From NCBI RefSeq assembly GCF_012641515.1, contig NZ_JABAHY010000005.1, positions 124,001 through 188,000 of the forward strand: 64,000 nucleotides of DNA. Direction: 5' to 3'. Source of the stretch: Nesterenkonia sedimenti (GTDB lineage: Bacteria; Actinomycetota; Actinomycetes; Actinomycetales; Micrococcaceae). Position 1 is the first letter of the stretch. Every line of letters starts with the position of its first letter. Below are positions 52,319 to 61,455 of this stretch, piece after piece. Both the position numbers and the translations under genes were made by a program. The notes below the pieces were generated by a model. It was given only the letters and a program-made list of their open reading frames with translations, was not told the DNA's origin and searched no databases.

Positions 52319-53542
52319 ATGCTCGCCGTTCTCCGCAACCCGTCCTACGCGAAGCTGTTCAGCGCGCAGATCATCGCCCTGTTGGGCACGGGCCTGCTCA
52401 CCGTCGCGCTCGGGCTGCTCGCCTTCGACATCGCCGGAGGTGACGCAGGCGTCGTGATGGGGGTGGCGATGACGATCAAGATGGTCGCCTATGTCGCCGT
52501 CTCACCGGTCACCACCGCGCTCACTGCCCGCCTGCCCCGTAAGCCCCTCCTGATCGGGGCCGACCTCATCCGCGCCGGGGTCGCGGTCTCGCTACCGTTC
52601 GTGACCGAGGCGTGGCAGATCTACATCCTGATCTTCCTGCTGCAGTCCGCGTCGGCGACGTTCACGCCCGCGTTCCAGGCCGTCATCCCCTCAGTGCTCC
52701 CCGACGAGGGCGAATACACCCGCGCCCTGTCGCTGTCGCGCCTGGCCTACGACCTGGAATCGCTGGTGAGCCCGATGCTCGCCGCCGCCCTGCTGACCGT
52801 CATCAGCTTCCAGGACCTCTTCGCCGGCACCGTCGTCGGATTCCTCGCCTCGGCAACCCTCGTGATCGTCACGCGGTTCCCGTACATCGCCACCCCGCCG
52901 CCTGCGCCGTTCTTCGATCGCCTCACCAGAGGCGTCCGCGCGTTCTGGGCCAGCCGGGAGCTGCGCGGCCTGATGGGGCTGAACCTCGTCGTCGCGACGA
53001 CTACGGCGATGGTGATCGTAAACACCGTCGTCCTCGTCCAAGGCGACCTCGGCCGCCCGCAGACCGATGTCGCGCTCATGCTCGCCGCCTACGGGGGCGG
53101 CTCCATGCTCGTCGCGCTCGGCATGCCCAAGCTCCTCGACACCCTGCCCGACCGGAATGTCATGCTCACCGGCGGCATCGCCATCCCCGTCCTGCTGCTC
53201 GCCGCGACCGGGGTCATCGCCTGGGCTGACGGCACCGGGCAATGGGTCGCACTCCTGGTCTTGTGGGGACTGATCGGTGCGGCGACTTCTACGATCCTTA
53301 CTCCGTCCGCGAGGCTGCTGCGCCGGGGCAGCAGCGAGGAGAACCGTCCGGCGGTGTTCGCGGCGCAGTTCTCCCTCTCCCACGCCTGCTTCCTCATCAC
53401 CTACCCCCTCGCCGGAGTCCTCGGAGCCGCCATCGGCCTGTCCGCCGTGGCCCTCGTCCTCGTCGGCATCGGCGTACTCGGCTCGATCGTCGCCACGACC
53501 GCCTGGCGGCCGGCGTCCCGCGTGGAGTCACCGGTTCCGTGA
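52319..53542 (+). CDS. MFS exporter under ArsR-family control
   Basis: 407 residues from the ATG at 52319 (GAGG upstream). Twelve membrane spans, with an MFS loop region TARLPRKPLLIGADLIRAG between spans 2 and 3 and a central cytoplasmic loop (FPYIATPPPAPFFDRLTRGV). No His-rich metal-binding tail. The gene lies 43 bases after the ArsR-family gene, so the two form an operon. Export of Ni(II) or Co(II) is inferred from the regulator type; drug efflux is possible. Confidence 0.78.
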   Translation: MLAVLRNPSYAKLFSAQIIALLGTGLLTVALGLLAFDIAGGDAGVVMGVAMTIKMVAYVAVSPVTTALTARLPRKPLLIGADLIRAGVAVSLPFVTEAWQIYILIFLLQSASATFTPAFQAVIPSVLPDEGEYTRALSLSRLAYDLESLVSPMLAAALLTVISFQDLFAGTVVGFLASATLVIVTRFPYIATPPPAPFFDRLTRGVRAFWASRELRGLMGLNLVVATTTAMVIVNTVVLVQGDLGRPQTDVALMLAAYGGGSMLVALGMPKLLDTLPDRNVMLTGGIAIPVLLLAATGVIAWADGTGQWVALLVLWGLIGAATSTILTPSARLLRRGSSEENRPAVFAAQFSLSHACFLITYPLAGVLGAAIGLSAVALVLVGIGVLGSIVATTAWRPASRVESPVP

Positions 53543-53710
53543 ACCCGCACCCTCGGCTAGTTTGAAAACGGTGGTGAGCACTCAGGTTCCCTAGATTTCC
53601 GAACGGATTCGCGGGAACTCGTCACTTAATCTCCATGCGGCTGGTGGTGTCGAACAGCTCGTATTCGGCCGGGTGGAGCTGGTGTTGGACGACGAAGGAG
53701 CGTTCCTTAA

Positions 53711-53905
53711 TCCGCCAGAGTCGGGGCCAAGCACGACGACATCACCTACGGTCACGGGTTTCTGCCCGAACTCACTGAACAAGATCGCCGAACCATCACG
53801 CACAATGATGACCTTCACGCAGTCGAATGCCAATGGTCCGATGGGTCGATGTACCGTTTGGGTCCGAGCCAGGAGAACTTGGTACTCGACCAACTCTCGC
53901 CTCAT
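53711..53905 (-). pseudogene. AraC-family regulator, N-terminal fragment
   Basis: The minus-strand frame gives VKVIIVRDGSAILFSEFGQK and PVTVGDVVVLGPDSG, the cupin-like N-terminal domain of a group of actinobacterial AraC regulators. The frame then changes, and the C-terminal HTH is not found. Another short protein-like stretch (VVQHQLHPAEYELFDTTS, 53620-53710) follows in a different frame. The rest of 53543-54102 shows no gene. Confidence 0.55.
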
Positions 53906-54102
53906 CGATGCACCTGACGCCGCTGAGTCTGGTACTCGGTGAGTGGGAGAGCACCTGTTCATTTGCGCTCACGACTCGCTCATCGGGTCGGAGCGCTGTT
54001 TGCCATCCGGCATCCGAAGGGCTCTGGCGCCCTTGCCCCTGCAAGCTAGGTGCTTGGATCGCCCTCTTGGGGACAGTGGGGCCATGATGCCGGTTTCATG
54101 CT

Positions 54103-54234
54103 CTACGATCCACCGGAGTTACGGCCGAGTCGCACGGTGAAGACCCAGTGGAGGGTTTGGCAGCAGCGTCGCACGGTGAGGCTGAGGTGCCCGTGTTCGG
54201 CGAGGGTCTGCAGGCTGCGGGTGATGATGCTCAT
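54103..54234 (-). CDS. 43-residue protein downstream of csoR
   Basis: It reads SIITRSLQTLAEHGHLSLTV, then RRCCQTLHWVF and a basic end. The ATG at 54234 is 17 bases after the csoR stop and has AGGAG at a good distance. It contains a vicinal Cys pair and two His, so it could bind copper. It may also be the start of a longer gene cut by rearrangement. No family is recognised. Confidence 0.45.
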   Translation of the reverse strand: MSIITRSLQTLAEHGHLSLTVRRCCQTLHWVFTVRLGRNSGGS

Positions 54235-54250
54235 TGCTGTTGCTCCTGGC

Positions 54251-54571
54251 TCATGACTTCACGAGGCGTGCGATCGCGGCTGAGGCCTCGCGGAGTTTCT
54301 GCTCGGCGTCGGCGGTATCGGTTTCGATGGCGTTGGTGACGCAGTGTTTGAGGTGGTCATCGAGCAACCCCAGCGCGACGTTGTTCAGCGCGGAGGTGAT
54401 CGCGCTGATCTGAGTGAGGATGTCGATGCAGTAGTTGTCCTCGTCGATCATGCGGTGGATGCCACGAGTCTGGCCCTCAATGCGCTTGAGCCTGGCGAGG
54501 TAGCGGTTCTTGTCGCTGATGTAGCCGTGGCCGGTCGCCGCATCTTCAACGGTGGGTGCGGTGGTGGTCAT
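54251..54571 (-). CDS. csoR: CsoR-family copper-sensing repressor
   Basis: 106 residues, all helical. Metal ligands are in place: Cys in DNYCIDILTQ, then His and Cys in LLDDHLKHCV. RLKRIEGQTRGIHRM is the N-terminal family signature. CsoR leaves its operator when Cu(I) binds. It is near the end of the leftward copper operon and most likely acts at the operator found at 61434. Confidence 0.93.
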   Translation of the reverse strand: MTTTAPTVEDAATGHGYISDKNRYLARLKRIEGQTRGIHRMIDEDNYCIDILTQISAITSALNNVALGLLDDHLKHCVTNAIETDTADAEQKLREASAAIARLVKS

Positions 54572-54580
54572 GGTGTGTCC

Positions 54581-56794
54581 TTATCGTTCAGAGCGGTCGA
54601 GGATTCTGTCGGTGCTCGCTTCGGGGGTGAGGTCGAGGCGGCGCAGCAGTTGGGCGTTGAGGGCGACCACGACGGTGGAGACCGACATGAGGATCGCGCC
54701 GATGCTCATGGGCAGCACGAACCCGACCGGCGCCAACACGCCGGCGGCCAGCGGTACGGCGGCCAGGTTGTAGCCGGCGGCCCACCACAGGTTCTGCTTC
54801 ATCTTCCGGTAGCTGGCACGGGAGAGCTCGAACACCGAGAGCACCGAGCGCGGATCAGAGGAGGCCAGGATCACCCCCGCGGAACCAATGGCCACATCGG
54901 TGCCGGCGCCGATGGCGATACCGACATCGGCTTGGGCCAGGGCGGGGGCGTCGTTGACACCATCACCGACCATCGCGACCTTGCGACCCTCGTCCTGGAG
55001 CTCTTTGACCTTGGCTGACTTGTCTTCCGGGCGGACGCCTGCGAAGACCCGGTCGATACCCAGGTCTTTGGCGACGGTCTCTGCCACGGCTTGGGCGTCT
55101 CCGGTGATCATGACCACCTGCACCCCGCGGGCGTGGAGGGCATCGACGGCGTCGCGGGACTCAGGCCGGATCTCATCGGCCAGGCGCAGCGCTCCGATGA
55201 CTTCTCCGTCGGCGAGGACGTGGAGGATGATCGCTCCTTCCTCGCGCCAGGTGTCAGCCACCGGCAACTCGTCTCGATTCTGCTGTTCGAGCAGATACGG
55301 GCCACCGACCTCGACCACCACTGAATCGACGGTGGCTTTGACCCCGACAGCCGGTGAGGAGGAGAAGTCCGAGGCCCTGGGCACCCGGAGCTCCTTGTTG
55401 CTGGCGGCACCGACAATCGCTCGGGCCAGTGGGTGCTCACTGTCTGCCTCAGCGGCTGCGGCCAGCGCCAGCACCTCATCCTCATTGCGTCCCCCGACCG
55501 GCTCGATGGCGGTCACGGTGGGCTCACCCTTGGTCAGGGTGCCGGTCTTATCAAAGAGCACCGAGTCCACGGTGCGCATCGACTCCAGCGCGAGACGATC
55601 CTTGACCAGCACCCCGCCGCGGGCGGCTCGTTCGGTGGCAATCGAGACCACCAGAGGGATGGCGAGGCCGAGTGCATGCGGGCAGGCGATCACCAGCACG
55701 GTGATGGTGCGCACCACCGCGGCATCGGGCATCCCGAGCAGCGCCCAGGTGATCGCGGTGATCACCGCAGCCCCCAGGGCGAACCAGAACAGCCAGGCCG
55801 CTGCAGTATCGGCGATCCTCTGCGCGCGGGACGATGACGCCTGGGCATCAGTCACGAGCTTCTGGATTCCTGCCAGGGCGGTGTCATCCCCGATCGCGGT
55901 GACCTCGACCCGGACTCCGGAGTCGGTGGCGACGGTGCCGGCGACGACGTGGTCGCCGGTCTCACGCCGTACTGGCTTGGACTCCCCGGTGACCATGGAC
56001 TCATCCATGGACGCCGAGCCGTCGACGATCTTGCCGTCGGCCGGTACTGAGGAGCCGGGACGGACGATCACCACATCCCCGACGGCGAGGTCGGCCGGGG
56101 CGACTTTCACCACGTCGTCGCCGTCGACCTTCTCGGCCTCATCGGGCAGCAGGGCGGCAAGGGAGTCCAGCGCCGAGGTGGTCTGGGCGAGGGAGCGCAT
56201 CTCGATCCAGTGACCCAGCAGCATGATCACCACCAGCAGGGCCAGCTCCCACCAGAAGTTCAGCTCATGATCCAGGATATGCAGGGTCGCGCCCCAGGAG
56301 GCGATGAACGCGACCGTGATCGCCAAGCCGATCAGCAGCATCATGCCCGGTTTGCGCGAGCGGATCTCGCTGACCGCACCGGTCAGGAACGGCCAGCCGC
56401 CCCAGAAGTAGACGATGGTGCCCAAGATCGGGGAGACCCACCACACCCATTCGGCCTCGGGCAGGTGGTAGCCGACCAGGTGGGCGAACATCTCATTGAA
56501 CCCCACCACCGGGATCGCCAGGGCGAGCATGATCCAGAACAACCGGCGAAACTGCCCCACATGATCCCCATGACCCGCGTGCCCGCCATGACCGCCGTGT
56601 CCAGCGTGTCCGGCGTGGCCACTGTGGTCGTCATGACCGCCGTGGTGCTCATGACCGTTGTGGCCGTGGTGGTCGTCATGACTGCTGTGTCCATGGTGAC
56701 CGTGATGACCGTGGCCGTGATGCTCAGACTGGTCGTCGTGCATCGTGTGCTCACCACCATGGTCGTGGTGGTGGCCACTGTGTGTGTTGTTCAT
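54581..56794 (-). CDS. copB: Copper-exporting P1B-type ATPase with His-rich N-terminus (CopB-like)
   Basis: 737 residues from the ATG at 56794. The first ~95 residues are extraordinarily His-rich (repeats of HGHHGHHGHSSHDDH type). Eight spans follow, with SMVTGESKP, the membrane motif VIACPHALGLAIPL (CPH, the P1B-3 group), DKTGTLTKGEP, SEHPLARAIV and [13 protein letters not shown] ATPases export copper or silver. The gene lies ten bases upstream of csoR. Confidence 0.93.
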   Translation of the reverse strand: MNNTHSGHHHDHGGEHTMHDDQSEHHGHGHHGHHGHSSHDDHHGHNGHEHHGGHDDHSGHAGHAGHGGHGGHAGHGDHVGQFRRLFWIMLALAIPVVGFNEMFAHLVGYHLPEAEWVWWVSPILGTIVYFWGGWPFLTGAVSEIRSRKPGMMLLIGLAITVAFIASWGATLHILDHELNFWWELALLVVIMLLGHWIEMRSLAQTTSALDSLAALLPDEAEKVDGDDVVKVAPADLAVGDVVIVRPGSSVPADGKIVDGSASMDESMVTGESKPVRRETGDHVVAGTVATDSGVRVEVTAIGDDTALAGIQKLVTDAQASSSRAQRIADTAAAWLFWFALGAAVITAITWALLGMPDAAVVRTITVLVIACPHALGLAIPLVVSIATERAARGGVLVKDRLALESMRTVDSVLFDKTGTLTKGEPTVTAIEPVGGRNEDEVLALAAAAEADSEHPLARAIVGAASNKELRVPRASDFSSSPAVGVKATVDSVVVEVGGPYLLEQQNRDELPVADTWREEGAIILHVLADGEVIGALRLADEIRPESRDAVDALHARGVQVVMITGDAQAVAETVAKDLGIDRVFAGVRPEDKSAKVKELQDEGRKVAMVGDGVNDAPALAQADVGIAIGAGTDVAIGSAGVILASSDPRSVLSVFELSRASYRKMKQNLWWAAGYNLAAVPLAAGVLAPVGFVLPMSIGAILMSVSTVVVALNAQLLRRLDLTPEASTDRILDRSER

Positions 56795-56855
56795 GCCGGT
56801 CTCATTTCTCCTGTTCGGTTCGACCCGTGCTCGCCTCCGTGGTTCAGCGGTGGGG

Positions 56856-57431
56856 TCAGCTCGTGGGTTCGATCTCGCTTTCAACGACCCACTTGTGATT
56901 GGTCATGGTCATGCCGTCGGCCTCGTAATCAACGACGTAGACGGTCTCGTCGGTGGAGGAGGCGATCGTCGCGGTGACGCCTGCCATGCCCTCCATGTGA
57001 TCGGCCAGCAGCACCACCTCGGCACCGTCGGCGAGACGCTCGTCACCGGCGTCCTCGATCTCTTCCTGCACGACCCACTGGTGATCGGTGACAGGTTCGC
57101 CGCCTTCGGGGGTGTAGTCGACGGAGTAGGTGTAGGTGTCGTAGGCGCCGACGATGGTCGCTGTCGCGCCGTCCATGCCGTGCATGTGATCTGCGGTCAG
57201 CGTCAGCTCTGAGCCGATTGGGTATTCGGGGTCGGCGGTCTCGTTCATACCTTCGGGCACCGGTCCGCCGTCAGTCGGGTGTTCCATATCGCCGTGGCCT
57301 CCGTGGTCGTCGTGTTCTGCCGACGGCTCTGAGGTCGTCGGTTCATCGTTATCTGCCGAAGCACAGCCGGCCAGCATCAACGCGCTGCATAGTGCTGCGG
57401 CTCCCAGGGTGAGTCTCAGTTTCTTCTTCAT
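56856..57431 (-). CDS. DUF1541 (YdhK-family) lipoprotein
   Basis: 191 residues. Signal peptide with lipobox LAGC, then a His/Asp-rich linker (EHDDHGGHGDMEH), and two tandem DUF1541 repeats: ADHMHGMDGATATIVGAYDT, ending DHQWVVQEEIE, and ADHMEGMAGVTATIASS, ending NHKWVVESEIE. The HM..M pattern suggests copper binding outside the membrane. It is placed between the YHS gene and copB. Confidence 0.88.
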   Translation of the reverse strand: MKKKLRLTLGAAALCSALMLAGCASADNDEPTTSEPSAEHDDHGGHGDMEHPTDGGPVPEGMNETADPEYPIGSELTLTADHMHGMDGATATIVGAYDTYTYSVDYTPEGGEPVTDHQWVVQEEIEDAGDERLADGAEVVLLADHMEGMAGVTATIASSTDETVYVVDYEADGMTMTNHKWVVESEIEPTS

Positions 57432-57493
57432 GTGTCTGGTCCTTGCTTTTCTGCGTTGGCTCCGCTGGCGGTGGCCACAGGGCGCCGAGTGGT

Positions 57494-57539
57494 GGATTCC
57501 GCGCTTGCCGGTAGAGCTGCGTTGGCAAGCGCGGAATCC
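57494..57539. repeat. Perfect 16-bp inverted repeat between the YHS and DUF1541 genes
   Basis: GGATTCCGCGCTTGCC (57494-57509) and its exact complement (57524-57539) flank a 14-base loop. It is in the transcribed gap of the copper operon, 17 bases after the YHS stop. No T run follows on either strand. It may be an mRNA stability or attenuation element. Confidence 0.6.
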
Positions 57540-57556
57540 GTTGTCCCTGTGCGGTT

Positions 57557-57835
57557 TCAGGCCGCGTTGGCGTACCGGTCGGGGTCGGCGTCGAAGAGCG
57601 GGCCGCAGGCCGCGCAGCAGAACCAGTACCGCTCACCGTTGTAGTCGCGGTAGAGCCCGGCGGCCTCAGCGTCTGACTTGATGACCGGGGTGCCGGCCAT
57701 GACCAGGCACTCGGTGACATCGTCGCTGTTCGCCTTAGCGAGGTCCTCGGTGTTGGGAGCGTGGCCGCTGCAGCCGCCAGAGGCGCTGCCGTGGTCGTGA
57801 TCGTTTCCGTGGTTGTGGTGGTCGTGTGCAGTCAT
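57557..57835 (-). CDS. YHS-domain metal-binding protein
   Basis: 92 residues. The His-rich N-terminus (HDHHNHGNDHDHG) is followed by a YHS-like domain: TECLVMAGTPVIKSDAEAAG, then YWFCCAACGPLFDADPDRYA, with CCAAC as the likely metal site. YHS proteins of copper operons are thought to bind Cu(I) in the cytoplasm. Its start lies 39 bases after the copA stop. Confidence 0.82.
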   Translation of the reverse strand: MTAHDHHNHGNDHDHGSASGGCSGHAPNTEDLAKANSDDVTECLVMAGTPVIKSDAEAAGLYRDYNGERYWFCCAACGPLFDADPDRYANAA

Positions 57836-57874
57836 CGTGAATGGTGTCCTTTCTGATTTGATGACGGGTTCTTC

Positions 57875-60218
57875 TCAGACCTGCGCCGGCTCGCGTGCCG
57901 GGACAGGGGCACTGTCTGCTGGGGTGTTCTGGTTGTCGGCCTTGGCCTTGAACCTGCGCAGCCTCAGGCTGTTGGAGACCACCGAGACGGACGAGAAGGC
58001 CATGGCCGCTCCGGCGAGCATCGGATTCAACAGCCCGAAGGCCGCAATCGGGATGGCGGCGCTGTTGTAGCCGAAGGCCCAGAACAGGTTCTGCTTGATC
58101 GTGCGCAGCGTGCGCCTCGCGAGCCGGATCGCATCCGCGGCCGCCCGCAGGTCACCGCGGACCAGGGTGATATCAGCGGCTTCGATGGCGACATCGGTGC
58201 CGGTGCCCATCGCCAGGCCGAGGTCGGCTTGGGCCAGGGCGGGGGCGTCGTTGACGCCGTCACCGACCATGGCCACGACCTTGCCTTCGCCCTGGAGGCG
58301 GGCGACGACGTCGACCTTGTCCTTCGGCAGCACTTCGGCGATGACCTCGGTGATGCCGACCTCGGCGGCGACCTGCTCGGCCACGGTCTGGTTGTCCCCG
58401 GTCAGCAGCACCGGAGTCAGACCCAGGTCCTTGAACTGGCTGATCGCCTCAGCACTGGTGGGCTTGATCTGGTCAGAGACCACCAGCACCCCGCGTGCCT
58501 GGCCGTCCCAGCCGACGGTGATCGCGGTCTTGCCCTCGGACTCTGCGGCCTGCTTGGCGGCTTTGAGCTCCTCGTCGAGGTGCATCGACCAATCAGCCAG
58601 CAGCGCCTCTCGGCCGGCGACCACGGCGTGACCGTCGACGACGCCTTGGACGCCCTTGCCCTCGATGTTGTCGAAGGACTCCGGGGCGGGCAGTTCGCCG
58701 ACCTGTGCGGTGGCGCCTGCGGCGATGGCCTGGGCGATGGGGTGCTCGGAGTAGTCCTCAAGCCCGCCGGCGATCCGCAGCAACTGATCACGGTCCACGC
58801 CTTCGGCGGGGAGCACATCGGTCAGGGTCATCTTGCCGGTGGTGACGGTGCCGGTCTTGTCCAGCACGATTGTGTCGACCTTCTTCGTGGACTCCAGCAC
58901 CTCGGGGCCTTTGATGAGCACGCCCATCTGGGCTCCGCGTCCGGTGCCGACCAGCAGCGCGGTCGGTGCGGCTAGGCCCATGGCGCAGGGGCAGGCGATG
59001 ATCAGCACCGCCACGGTGGCGGTGAACGCGGCACTGACCGGGAACCCGGCCATCAGCCAGGCGCCCAGGGCGGCGACCGCCACAGCGATCGCGATCGGCA
59101 CGAACACACCCGAGACCCGATCGACCAGGCGCTGAATCTCGGCCTTGCCGGACTGTGCGTCCTCGACCATCTTCGCCATCTGCGCCAGCTGGGTATCCGA
59201 ACCGACCCTGCTGGCCTTCACGACCAGGCGACCACCGGCGTTGACGGTGGCTCCGGCGACAGTGTCACCCACAGAGACTTCCACGGGCACGGATTCGCCG
59301 GTGAGCATCGAGGCATCGATCGCGGAGTTCCCGGAGGTGATCACCCCGTCGGTGGCGATCTTCTCACCAGGCCTGACCACGAACTCGTCACCGACCGACA
59401 GCTCATCGATGGAGACGCGTTCTTCCTTGCCGTTTCGCAGGATCGAGACTTCCTTGGCGCCGAGTTCCAGCAGGGCACGCAGGGCGGCCCCGGCTTGGCG
59501 CGTGGAGGTCTTCTCGAAGTAGCGGCCCAGCAGCACGAAGGTGATCACCCCGGCGGCGACCCCCAGGTAGATGTGCCCCAGTCCGTCGCTGCGGGAGATG
59601 GTCAGCTCGAAGGGGTGGACCACCCCGCGGTCCCCGGCGGTGCCGAAGAACAACGCCACCAGTGACCAGATCAGTGCGGCACTGGTGCCCACCGAGATCA
59701 GCGTGTCCATGGTCGCGGCACCGTAGTTTGAAGTTCGCCCAGGCGGCCTTGTGGAAGGGCCATCCGGCCCACACCACCACCGGGGCGGCCAGGGCCAGGG
59801 AGGCGAAGCCCCAGAAGTCGAACTGCAGCGCGGGGATCATCGCCATCAGGATCACCGGCACCGCCAGGATCGCTGCACCGATCAGCCGCTGTTTGAGCAC
59901 CCTGATCTCGGCATCCTCGCGAGACTCGCCCTCCTCAGCCTCACGGGGCTTCTCGCCCTTGGGGGCGGGAAGTTCGGCGGTGTAGCCGGTCTTCTCCACC
60001 TCGGCGATGAGTAGGCCCGGGTCGTAGCCTTCGGGGGCGGTGACGCTGGCCTTTTCGGTGGCGTAGTTCACGCTGGCTTCGACGCCGTCGAGCTTGTTGA
60101 GCTTCTTCTCGATCCGGTTGGCGCAGGAGGCGCAGGTCATGCCACCGATCTGCAGCTCAACACCGGCGAGATTCACGCTCGTGCTGGTCTCTTGTGCGCT
60201 GGTGTTCTCAGTGGTCAT
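57875..60218 (-). pseudogene. copA: copA copper ATPase, split by a one-base insertion
   Basis: The N-terminal part (60218 to ~59727) has the HMA domain GMTCASCANRIEKKL and the first spans. The C-terminal part (from ~59725 to 57875) has [38 protein letters not shown] and [10 protein letters not shown]. The two halves are in different frames. An extra base at 59726 explains it: without it the protein reads [17 protein letters not shown], as in intact CopA. Either the gene is broken, or a base-call error is present. The start at 60218 has GGAGAGG upstream and overlaps the preceding gene by 11 bases. Confidence 0.85.
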
Positions 60219-61179
60219 GGTCCTCTCCTTCCCCATTGCCCTCCTGGCCCTGCCCGTCACCGCTGCTTATGGTGTCGATCACCAGCGGGGCGGTATGCAC
60301 CTGCCCATTGACCTGGAAGTCCAGGTAGAGCAGGTAGCGGCCCTCGGTGGGGGCGGTGGCCTCGAAGACGATCTCCGGACCGGAGGTCTCACCGGCTTCG
60401 GGCGCATCCCCGTGGGGGTGGACGTGCAGGTAGGCCAGATCTCCGTCGCGCAGAGCGACTAGGTGACCGAACGCCCCCAGGTAGGGCTCCAGCGCAGTGA
60501 CCGGTTCGCCCTCGCGGGTGACGGTCATGGTCAGCTCGGATGCTGAACCTGCGACGAGGTCACCTTCCACTGCGACGTCGAACCCGTTGACCGTGGTCTG
60601 AGCGGCAGGCTCGGCCGGAACTGACTCGTAGTCGCCGTCGATCTGCACCGTGGTCGACAGGGTCAGGCCCTCCCCGGTTTCAGCGGGCACGAAGTCCGCG
60701 AAGATCCGGTAGGTACCGGCCTCTTCCCACCGCCAGGGGATGGACCAGGTGCCGTCCTCGTCGCGTTCGGGGTGGACGTGGGCGAAGTGCTGCCCGTCAG
60801 CTCGAACGGCGATCAGGTGCATCTCTTCTTCGTGATCGAGTTCGAAGTCGGTCACCGGGTGCCCGTCGGGGCCTCGAACGGCGAACGTCAGCTCGCCCTC
60901 GTCGCCGGTTCCGGTGGGGGCGCTCACGCTGGTGAGCTGGTAGCCGTCTTGGGCCAGGCCGAGGCCGAGCGAGGCCGCATCGGCCTCGTGGCCCTCATGC
61001 CCGCCGTTCATCTGATCTCCTTCGTCGTGTTCGTCTGTTCCGTGATGGTCTTCTGGGGTCTCTTCGACCCAGGCCTGCACGGTTGCCTCGGGGACGACCG
61101 TGTTCGCTGTGAATCCGGCCACGGCGAACACGGCCACGAGGATCAGCCCGTACAGGCCCAGCCGTGCAGGGGCCTTCAT
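60208..61179 (-). CDS. Secreted or anchored copper-operon protein
   Basis: 323 residues. One N-terminal membrane span or uncleaved signal (LYGLILVAVFAVAGF), then a His/Asp/Glu-rich region (EDHHGTDEHDEGDQMNGGHE), and two beta-rich repeats that share the pattern HLIAVRADGQHFAHVHPE and HLVALRDGDLAYLHVHPH, each followed by GTYRIFADF or GRYLLYLDF. It ends EDHDH. The HVHP motifs suggest copper binding outside the membrane. Such genes commonly sit between copZ and copA in actinobacteria. Confidence 0.8.
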   Translation of the reverse strand: MKAPARLGLYGLILVAVFAVAGFTANTVVPEATVQAWVEETPEDHHGTDEHDEGDQMNGGHEGHEADAASLGLGLAQDGYQLTSVSAPTGTGDEGELTFAVRGPDGHPVTDFELDHEEEMHLIAVRADGQHFAHVHPERDEDGTWSIPWRWEEAGTYRIFADFVPAETGEGLTLSTTVQIDGDYESVPAEPAAQTTVNGFDVAVEGDLVAGSASELTMTVTREGEPVTALEPYLGAFGHLVALRDGDLAYLHVHPHGDAPEAGETSGPEIVFEATAPTEGRYLLYLDFQVNGQVHTAPLVIDTISSGDGQGQEGNGEGEDHDH

Positions 61180-61181
61180 GT

Positions 61182-61394
61182 TCAGCTCCTGACGGCGGTG
61201 TAGCCGGCCTCGTCGACCGCGGCGATCACCGCGGCATCATCGACGGGCTGCTCAGCGGTGACGGCCAGGTGCCCGGTCTGGGCGCTGACCTCGATGCCGG
61301 TGACCCCGTCGATTTCGGAGACCTCGCTGCGGATCGCACCCTCGCAGTGCCCGCAGCTCATCCCGGTCACCTGGTACTCAGTCGTGGTTGGCAT
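61182..61394 (-). CDS. copZ: CopZ-type copper chaperone
   Basis: 70 residues from the ATG at 61394 (AAGGAG upstream). One HMA domain with VTGMSCGHCEGAI and IDGVTGIEVSAQTGHLAV. It hands Cu(I) to CopA. It is the first gene of the leftward copper operon, directly behind the CsoR operator, and ends two bases before the next start. Confidence 0.93.
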   Translation of the reverse strand: MPTTTEYQVTGMSCGHCEGAIRSEVSEIDGVTGIEVSAQTGHLAVTAEQPVDDAAVIAAVDEAGYTAVRS

Positions 61395-61433
61395 AATCTC
61401 TAACTCCTTCACTCGTGTATGACTTATTCGAGA

Positions 61434-61454
61434 CTATACCCATAGGGGGTATAG
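61434..61454. promoter_or_regulatory. CsoR operator of the copper operon
   Basis: CTATACCC-ATAGG-GGGTATAG, with perfect 8-bp arms. This matches the known CsoR box pattern (TATACC..GGTATA). It lies 40 bases before the copZ start and one base after the end of the MFS gene. Confidence 0.88.
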
Positions 61455-61455
61455 G

